Source of the DNA: Sclerurus mexicanus
Taxonomy: Eukaryota > Chordata > Aves > Passeriformes > Furnariidae
DNA: 64,000 nucleotides
Direction of reading: 5' to 3'
Assembly (NCBI GenBank): GCA_013396755.1
Contig: VWZF01005173.1
Location: forward strand, 667,994 to 731,993
The stretch's first letter is position 1, and the number at the start of each line of letters is the position of its first letter. Shown piece after piece: positions 56,101 to 64,000 of this stretch. The notes below the pieces were generated by a model that had not been told where the DNA came from, did no database searches, and saw only the letters and a program-made list of their open reading frames with translations. Position numbers and translations under genes: made by a program.

Positions 56101-57499
56101 GGCCCACAGAGCAGGACTGTTCCTCTGGCTCTGCAGAGAGAAGCTGTGCAGGGAGAGCCAGAGATCAAGGACGCATTTTGGTACCTACAGCCTCTGGAGA
56201 TGCCCAGAGGAAAGGTGCTAAGGGAGAGGAGACCATGCACAGGGCCAACAGATGCTGGCAGTTCCAAGGACGGACATCCCCATCTTCAGCAGCTGAAGTC
56301 CTCAACAATGTCTGCTGGACAAACCAGTGGCACTGCCCAGCGATCCCAGTGTCACCCTGTGCCTCAGGGTCAGCAGTTAACTACTCCCCAACATTTGGTT
56401 TTGTTTTTCAGAAGCCCATTCTTTTTAGCTGTGGAAGAACCACTGCTTCCTTGCTGCTCCCAAGACAGCAGCACCACACCTCTCAGGACTTCATCCCAGG
56501 AGAAATCACACAGCCAGTGGTGTGGTGCCCCCGGTGCATGTCCATGCCTGGGTGGCTCATGCCAGGGAACAGCCATCCTGGGGTTTGCTCAAAAAGGTGT
56601 CCAGGGGCCCTGGGGCGATCCTTTGCCTGGGAAAACAGAGCTGGAACACCGGCTCTGGCTCCCCAGATGTCCTGCTCTTGCCCAAAGACACTGATGAAAT
56701 GAGGTCAAGTGCTCTCTGTGTCACTGCTGTGGGCACCGTCCCACAGCCTCGTGACACCTCTGCCTGCCACTGCCCACAGCCAGTTCCAGTTTCACCAAGA
56801 GCAGCAGAGGGAACCAGCCCCCAGCCAACCCTCACAAACCCCCAGGAGCAAACCCCCACCTACAGCTCTGGAAACGCTCCCCTTCCCTTCAGCCTTCAGC
56901 CCACCACTCGCAGCAAAGCCTCCTCCTCTCCACTCCTTTTATTTTATATTTCTTTTTTCCTTTAAATGCCATCTTTCCTGTCGTCTCTGCCTGCAGGGCA
57001 GGAAATCCTTCTGTTCACCCAGGCTGGGGTGCACTGGGCCCTCTCAGGTTCAGTGCTGGGATGCCCCAGGAGGAGCTGCCAGCTCCTGCTCCCAGTTAAG
57101 CAATGGGATGCCCGAGCCTTGGCTGCAGCACCCATGGAAATCCAGATGTTCACCACGCCAGAAGCCAGCTGTCCCAGGACTTATCCTGACCTCCTCGCCA
57201 GCCTTGTCCCCCCAGCCTTGTCCCCCCTGCTGCCCCCCAGGCTCCGACACCCCACACTCCTGCCTGAGTCCCCCTCGAGGCAGCCAGCAGAGGCAGAGCC
57301 CCAGGGACTGCTCCTCTGCAGCTGCAGGGCTCAGTGGCTCTGTCCCACACACACAAGGTGTGATGCCAAACTGCAGCCTGGCCAGCAGGTTCTGGTAACC
57401 CCTTGCCCAACTCCTGACAGACCAGGATGGCTCAGTGGGACCTGTGAGATGGACACAGAAAGGACGACTGAGCTCAGCCATGGGACAGCAAAGGAACGA

Positions 57500-57575
57500 A
57501 AGCTGGACATGGTAGAGGGTTGGAACTGTATGACCTTTATGACCCCTTCCAACCCAAATGATCTTAGGATTCCAT
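57500..57575 (+). mobile_element. CR1 LINE 3' end
   Basis: GAGGGTTGGAACTGTATGAC, CCCCTTCCAACCCAAATGAT and TTAGGATTCCATG: the terminal 75 bases of a CR1 copy. Confidence 0.82.
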
Positions 57576-60500
57576 GTGCCTCCGGTGCAATGGGACGCAA
57601 ACTGACTGAGCCCCAGGAAAGGTCCCCTGAGCTGTTAAAGCTGTTCCCAGCACCAGCTGTTAACGTGTGCTCTGCCTGGAACTGGCAGGGGGTGACAAGT
57701 GCCCTGTGCTGATAAAGACAAACAGCTCCACTGCGGCCACAGGGTCAGTGTGCCCGGTCAATGATTAATCAAGAGGTAGACTGGGTAGACAGCCATCCAT
57801 GGGTGCCACAGCACTCGGAGACTGGGGACACATGGGGACCTGGCAGGAGCCACATCCCACGGGCTCAGGATCAGCACCCCAGAGGGAGCACCAGGCACAA
57901 AGGGACGAGCATGGAGCAGGGCAGAGCAAGGCCACTGCAGCTGCACGCCAACAACAATCCCTTGTGCAGAACATGCAGGTAATGTGCCCAATTAATCAGA
58001 AAGCAAACAGACAAAAAACCCACAAGCCATCATCTCCAGCACGAGAGAAATAATCTCTGGCTGGAAATGTAGGAACAGACTCTGTCTCTTTAAAACCCCA
58101 CGCCCAGCCCTGCAGCCTGGAAAGGTTCACACCGTTCTGAGGTGCCTCTCCAAATAGCAGGAACCAAAGGGCCATTGCAGCTCAATCATTAACCAGGAGG
58201 GAGACCCTCGGCCTCACTGGAATGTGCAGCTGCTGCCAGTCCCCTCTGGAGCTCCGAGCATGCCACAAAGGTTCACGGACGCTCCTCAGCCCTGACCACC
58301 GGCCCCTGGAGACTCCGGCAGCTTTCCTGCACAGCTTTCCTCCAGCACTAAATCCCACTGAACACCTCCAACACACATCCCAGTGGGGCTGAAAGAGCAT
58401 GTGGACGGAAGGAAGTTGAGAAATAAGAAAACCCAATTTCCAGGCAGGCATTCCCATGCTCAGCTCACCTGGGTGCCAGCAGCACCCACGGTTTGGGGGG
58501 CTGCTACTCCCTGTGGCTCCTGTCACGTTGAAGGCAGGATCAGCATGGGCACAGCGGGGGATGGGAGGCCTGGCAGGAGAAATGGCATCTCAGCTTTTAC
58601 AGCCCCGACGCTGCTTCTAAAACCTTTTACATACACAAAATTAGCTCAGCTTTCATCCCTGGGCTCTAGCAATCTGTGTCACCAAATACAGAGGGATGGA
58701 GCAACATCTCTTCTTGGAGGCTGGATGAGATAAGGAGACCCCTGCATTAGGTGATGCTCCGCTGGGCCAGGGAGATGAGCCCTGGCACAGGGCAAGGGGT
58801 TCCACTGTACCATGGGACCCCCAGCTCCTCATGCAGTCAGAGTCATTGTGACCCTGCCAGAGGCATTCCCTGACCTGCAGCCCCACTGCCAGCATGATGC
58901 CTAAATTTGGGGATTAAACTCACACAGACACCAAATGCAAAAGCCTTTCCGAAGCCACACCAAGGTCAAAGGCAAGTCTCAAATCCCTGTGACAGGGACA
59001 CTGTCTTGGATTCTTCATGGACTGATCAGCTGAAGGAAGGAGACTCAGTTCTCCTCTCTGCTGGGGATGATTTACCCTGTTCCCCAGGAGAGCAAAGTCA
59101 GGGAATTGCCTGGCTCCCAGCTGCTCCCCCTGGCTCCCCACACCTGTGGCACAGAGGGCCAGGAGCACTCAGCACTCCCCACACCCCCTGGTGCCAGCCA
59201 ACTTCCCAGCTTGTTCCTTTGGCCCAAAGTCACACAGCAACCTCAGCATGCCCTCGGGGAAAGGGCAACCTTTCGTTCCGCACTCGACTTCAATTGACTT
59301 TGCAAACCTTCAAATCTTTTTGAAATTAGTACAAAACCAAGGGGAAGTACTGACGTGCCCTTGGGCACAACCACGTTTTGTTCTCTTACGAAACTCAACT
59401 GCTGGCAGCCTGTCCTGCACATACACTGGGGTTTGGGCATTGGAGACAATGCAGACAAGGAATGCTCAACAGAAGCACAAGTGGATTTATGCAGCCAGTC
59501 TTTTATCAGAAAAGGATTTCTTGGAGGAAGTGCGACAACATGGCGTGAACGTGAGCTGCTCCTCAGAAGCCACTTTGATGCCTGCGCTGGGGCTTGGTGT
59601 TTTGCCACATACAGAAAATACTGACAAAATTTTGGGATAAGGGTGGGAGCCAAATTTTCACCTGCAAGAATGGAGGGGGGCTGACAAGGTCCGAGCAGAT
59701 CCGTGGCCCCTGCTCCTGCTGGCACACGTGCGCAGAGAGTGGCAAGGGGCGGCTGCACAGCCACCTCCCCAGCTGGGCTTCAGTTAGAATGCAAACAGAA
59801 AAAGGCACTGCCATTGATAAGAGTTCACGTATGCACAGGGAAAAGAATGTGGATTTCTGCCAATAACTCACAATATGTGCTCCGACACCCCAGGACTGTA
59901 CAAAGGCCTTTAGTAGAAGAGGCTCTGCTGCCCTCAGCACACAGAGCTGTTCCAGAACACAAACCACAAATCCAAACACACAAAGGGCCGGTGTTTGAGC
60001 TCCGCACATTCACACAGCCCCTGGGGAAGCAGCCTCTCACCTTGGCAGCACTCTCCTCCAGAGCAGCACTAGGTCACAATGTGGCAAACAATGTATGCCT
60101 GGCAAACCTATCTGTCCCCACCAATGACAAAGGGCTCCGAAGGAGTCGGTCCGCTGGGAACACGTGCCCATGGCACTGAAAGCCAGGACACAGAGCCCAG
60201 TCTTCCCCGCTGCGGCATGAGGGCCTGATCTGGAGTCTCCTGACGTCAGCATGGTTTTTCCAACAACTCACTCTCTGGATCAGATGGCAAATCTGTGCTT
60301 TCCCAGCCACTGGGTTAATTGCCACTAGTCTCAGGTAGAGGAGGGTGAGGAGGAGCCCTGACAAAAGCCAGGCAGCCCAAACCCCTCAGCCAGCCTCTCA
60401 CATCCCTCGCTAGCTCTGCTGGCAGTACACGGCTCAGTGTGGCAGAGCCGGGAGCCAAACCTGCCCACTCCCACAGCAGCAGCGGATCCTCATCCCACAC

Positions 60501-60757
60501 ACTGCCGTGACTCAGGCTGGGAATGACAGAAGGGGATCCAGTTACAGCTCGAGGATGTCAGGAGACAAGTACCAGCTCTAAGCTTCTCATCAGCCCCAGC
60601 TGCAGCAACAGTCCCCTCGTACAAGCACCATGTTCATTCACACACAGACACTGGTGCCAGACCACACACATCCCACTCGGCAGCATTCTGGAGGCAGCAG
60701 GGCTGAGCAGCATTCTCCGGAGGGAAGAGCCCTCTGAGCCCACCGAGCCCACCTGTT

Positions 60758-60945
60758 CCTCCAGCACTGCCAAGGCCACCACTGACCATGTCCCAGAGTG
60801 CCACATCCACATGGCTGTTAAATCCCTCCAGGGACAGTGACTCCACCACTGCCCTGGGCAGCCTCTGCCAGGGCTGGACAGTCCTTTACAGGAAGAAATT
60901 GTTCCTAATGTCAAACTAAGCCTCCCCGGGCACAACGTGAAGTCA
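60758..60945 (-). mobile_element. CR1 LINE fragment (antisense)
   Basis: CCAGCACTGCCAAGGCCACC, TTAAATCCCTCCAGGGACAG, TGACTCCACCACTGCCCTGG and GGAAGAAATTGTTCCTAATG are in CR1 antisense order. Confidence 0.88.
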
Positions 60946-61119
60946 CTGTATCTCTCCGTCACCTCCCGTCTGCTTACTCCGTTGCACACAGAGCTGAAAG
61001 TGATTTCAGGAAAGGACTCTCTGTCATACATGTGCAACGCTCCAGGCACAGCACAACCCGAGCCCAGGAGCAACGCCTGGAGATTTAGCAGATTGCTGGA
61101 TGCTCTCTACCGAAATCAG

Positions 61120-61505
61120 CCGCCTCCTCTCCCCTCGCAACCCCGCACACAGCCGCAGGTTCCCGAGTTACCTTCAGGCTGTGCCTCGCCCCGCTGCGGT
61201 CGCGGGGGGATGAGGAGGATGGATGCCGGAGGAGGACGGAGGGCGCAGCGGAGCAGGAGCCCCGGTGCCCGGGCGGGCTCGGGCGGTGCCAGCCGGCGCC
61301 CCGGCTGTTGTCGGTGTGAGCGCGGCCGCGGCAGGTGCGGTATCCCCGCTCCCGGGATCCGCCCCCTCCATGGCCGGGATCCACCTCCCAGTGCCCGGGA
61401 TCGCCCGCCCCGGGACCCGCCCGCCGCCCCCGGGGCTGTCCCGCCCCGCTCCCGCAGCCGGACGGCGGAGCCGCATCAGCCGCAGCCGGCACAGGACAGG
61501 GACAT
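61120..61505 (-). promoter_or_regulatory. CpG island with a possible distal STARD8 promoter and non-coding first exon
   Basis: Very CpG-rich DNA (CGGCGCCCCGGC, CGCGGCCGCGGC, CCGCCCGCCGCCCCCGGGG). On the minus strand a donor-like CTGAAG/GTAACT lies at 61172/61171 on the flank facing STARD8, the arrangement expected for a first exon. If joined to exon 4 the message would start translation at Met79. Nothing proves which gene it serves; an antisense or upstream gene promoter is the alternative. Confidence 0.45.
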
Positions 61506-61509
61506 GGAG

Positions 61510-61912
61510 ATGCTCCGAGGGCTGGAACTCCTCTGCCACGGAGACGGGCTGGGAGAGCTGGGGGTGTCCACCTGGAGAAGAGAAGGTTCCGGGAGACCTG
61601 AGAGCCCCTTCCAGTGCCTAGAGGGGCTCCAGGAGAGCTGGAGAAGAACTTTGGACAAGGGGAATGGCTTCCCACTGCCAGAGGGCAGGATTAGATGGGA
61701 GATTGGGAAGCAATCCTTCCCTTGTGCGGGTGGTGAGCCCCTGGCACAGGGTGCCCGGAGAAACTGTGGATGCCGCATACCTGGAAGTGTCCAAGGTTGG
61801 ACAGGGCTCAGAGTGACCCGGTCTAATGGAAGGTGTCCCTGCCTGTGTCACGGGGTGGAACGAGATGAGCTTTAAGGTCCCTTCCCACCCAAACCGGTCC
61901 ATGTGTCTGTGA
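61510..61912 (+). mobile_element. CR1 LINE 3' region next to the distal CpG island
   Basis: About 400 bases in CR1 sense order: CTGGAACTCCTCTGCCACGG, GGAGAAGAGAAGGTTCCGGG, AGGAGAGCTGGAGAAGAACT, GGCACAGGGTGCCCGGAGAA, GGTCTAATGGAAGGTGTCCC and CCCTTCCCACCCAAACCGGT. It is among the longest CR1 copies in the window and starts where the CpG island ends. Confidence 0.92.
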
Positions 61913-63589
61913 CACATGTGAAGTCCAGCCCAACCCCAGACCCATCCATGTCCCACACTGCCCCAGCTCCCCATCCTCTCTGCTCAGCTGTCCCCCTCCC
62001 TCTGCTCCCAGACTGGCAGCAGCAACTGCAGGGCTCAGCCTGGCCTGCAGGCTGGACCCTGCGGCTGCAGGACAGTGACACCAACAGCTGCCACCTCCCT
62101 GCCACGCTGCACCCACACGAGGGTCCCTCAGGCTGTTGCCCCCACAAAGAGGCGCCCCAGGACAGTTTCTGGACAGAAGCCCAGCTGTCCCCGGCTCTCC
62201 TGTCCGTCAGACCCAGCAGATGGAACAGCCAGGGTGAGAGTGTCAGCGAGACACAGAGAGGACCACTGGTTCTGCTCTCAGGACTCATGTCCCCAGAAAT
62301 CCCCCTCACTCTGAAGGGGATTTTCCTGCTCCATAGTTACTCCTGCAACAGCACAGGGTGAGGAGGACCCTCTTCATGGCGCACACACCTCACAACCTAA
62401 CTCTGGACCCCAGACGTGTCACATCAGAGGGGACCAGCCACAGGCAATTTGCAAGAGGGTGAGGGAGAAAAGTGGGGGCCAGGTTTGGAATAGGGGGCTA
62501 AGAAAGAAAAACAGTGTTTAAAGTGGACTTGAAGGAGGAATTTTGTTGTGAGAAATGGAAGGCAAAAGGGTTGGAGGTCAGGAAGCACCAGCCCAAGTGT
62601 GGAGGCAGAGGCAGAGGAGGCAGAGCATGAGACGGAGGCAACAGGACCCTGGGCAGGAGGCCTGAGATGAACACTGGGCACAGACACAAGACAAGGACAG
62701 GCAGGTGGCAATTTGGGGTGGGATGACCAGAAAAGTAGGAGAGAGACTAGACATAGTGCAGGCAGCTTTTCCCGTGAAATCATTGCTTGGAGGGATGCCC
62801 AAGCCCCCAATATGGGAGGATCAAGTTAAAAACCAGGATTTTTTTCCCGCATTGTTTTCATAGTCTGAGAGGCTTTTGATGCACATCTTCCTTCCTTCCT
62901 TTCTTCCCCAGCTCCTGACCCTCCTCTCACCAAGCTCCTGCCCACCTCTGCCCCCGCCATAGCCCCTCACCATGCAGGGAAGGGGCTCCAGCACAGGCGG
63001 CTCAATGCAGCCCTTGTTGGCTGCAAAGTCCTCCTGCAGCTTTGTGTGCAGGAGCCCCTCGCTGGAGCCCAGGGGTGGGCAGGGGGATGGCAGGGGAAGT
63101 GACAGCAGGCAGCCGGTGCCCCGCCAGGGTCTGCCCCAGTGAAGAGAGCAGCTGTTGATGTGGGGGGATCAGTGGAAAGTCACTCAGGCAAGGAGCAACG
63201 GGCTGTGAGCGCCCGTGGGCAGACAAGGGGTCGGGGGCCGTGGGGTGTCAGAACCCAGGCGAGCCTTGAGCCCCACAAGTGCCAACCCCACAGAGCGCAG
63301 GTCCCCGGCTCCCGGGGAGGGGGCAGAAAGGCAGAGAGGGTGAGCAAAGCCTCTGGAAACATGATGTGTGCAGAGCGTCGGGGGACTGACCAACGCCCAG
63401 GCCAGCACCCAGGGGACGGCCAGGACGGATGTTTCACCCGGGTGATCCCAGCACGGTGACAGCCAGTAGAAAAATGCTGGGCTCAGAGGATTTCAAGCAT
63501 TTTTCCACCCTTTCCTTGTGTGAAGCAGGAACAGGGAGGGTGTGGGGGCAGAGAGCTGGAAATCTCTCAGAGATGCTGAGCTAGAAACA
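61913..63589. other. DNA between the distal CR1 copy and the right-edge CpG patch
   Basis: Purine-rich stretch at 62450-62660 (GGAGGCAGAGGCAGAGGAGG) and otherwise plain GC-moderate sequence. No gene, exon or known repeat recognised. Confidence 0.55.
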
Positions 63590-63955
63590 GGCGGTGGCGA
63601 GGGCAAAGCAAAGCAGCCGGTCCCACACAGACCCCGCAGGCACAAACACACACCGGGGTCCCCTACGCGTGACCCCTCCCCGGTCCTTTCCGGTCCCCCA
63701 ACACATCGCGGTCCCTGCACGCCCCGACGGCCGGCAGCGCGCACTCCGGTGGACCCGGCACGCAACACCCTCGCTAAACGAAATCCCCCTGGAAAAGCCA
63801 GACCAAGGAAACGGCGTAAAAAAGGGACCAAACCTCACTCTGAATCCATGCCAAAAGCACCTTCGCTCCAACTGAGCACCTCCGGCAGAAGGCGAACCCA
63901 CGCACCCCCGGCGGACACATCCTGCCGTGGCCAGTCACTGCTGCTCTTTCCCAGC
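63590..63955. promoter_or_regulatory. CpG-rich patch at the right edge
   Basis: CpG-rich from GGCGGTGGCGAGG through CCCCGACGGCCGGCAGCGCGC to CCCCGGCGGAC, then a sudden change to A-rich DNA with AATAAA at 63962-63967. I see no recognisable exon. It could be a promoter of a gene beyond the window or part of an old repeat; the window ends too soon to tell. Confidence 0.35.
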
Positions 63956-64000
63956 AACCAAAATAAACGCTGAAGAAAAAAGTGTTCAAGTTTTCTTTCA

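Larger units (their letters stand above)
48241..61119. other. Upstream or distal first-intron DNA, no coding exon seen
   Basis: Between the two CpG islands I find CR1 pieces at 52876, 57500 and 60758, an AT-rich tail at 53145-53185, an AT-rich stretch at 54130-54190 and no recognisable exon. If the 61-kb promoter serves STARD8, this is intronic. Confidence 0.55.

Noticed and set aside
56966..57712. 248-codon plus-strand frame
   Set aside because: Runs partly through a CR1 end and resembles no protein family.
48241..64000. Possible YIPF6 exons upstream of STARD8
   Set aside because: No transmembrane Yip1-family peptide was recognised in any frame.

Overview
The window looks like vertebrate, most probably bird, nuclear DNA. 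It carries one multi-exon gene of the DLC family of Rho GTPase-activating proteins with short GT-AG introns, many truncated CR1-type LINE 3' ends (the dominant repeat of sauropsid genomes), scattered CpG islands and long gene-free stretches. No bacterial, organellar or exogenous viral organisation is visible. Bird is preferred over other sauropsids because the gene is compact (coding exons within about 19 kb) and CR1 is the only abundant repeat; the species cannot be told.

The only protein-coding gene I can support is STARD8 (DLC3), on the minus strand from its start codon at 47840 to its stop codon at 28955. I traced 14 coding exons with matching splice phases, giving a predicted protein of 1081 residues in the order SAM domain, serine-rich linker with a YDNVP tensin-binding-type motif, RhoGAP domain with an arginine finger in VGIFRKSG, and START domain. 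The 3' UTR runs left to an AATAAA on the minus strand at 27311-27306. The first coding exon (47768-47840) abuts a CpG island (47845-48240), the likely promoter of the SAM-containing isoform. A second CpG island (61120-61505) with a minus-strand splice donor may be a distal promoter and non-coding first exon for the shorter isoform, which would start at the internal Met79 in exon 4.

Layout: 1-27280 is intergenic DNA downstream of STARD8, with CR1 fragments, minisatellites, a CpG-rich island at 16190-16985 and several AT-rich, transcription-factor-motif-rich blocks that look like enhancers (2800-3000, 9110-9320, 9710-9830, 10500-10640, 20380-20620, 21970-22440, 22970-23135, 26040-26420). 27281-28954 is the STARD8 3' UTR. 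28955-47840 holds the coding exons and introns. 48241-63590 is upstream DNA or distal first-intron DNA with more CR1. 63590-63955 is the edge of another CpG-rich patch. In mammals STARD8 lies between YIPF6 and EFNB1; no exon of either is visible here.

No CRISPR array, operon, RNA gene or intact mobile element was found. The observations most worth follow-up concern STARD8 promoter architecture, a CR1 tail that forms the intronic side of a STARD8 splice donor, and the isolated CpG island with two different 12-bp minisatellites.
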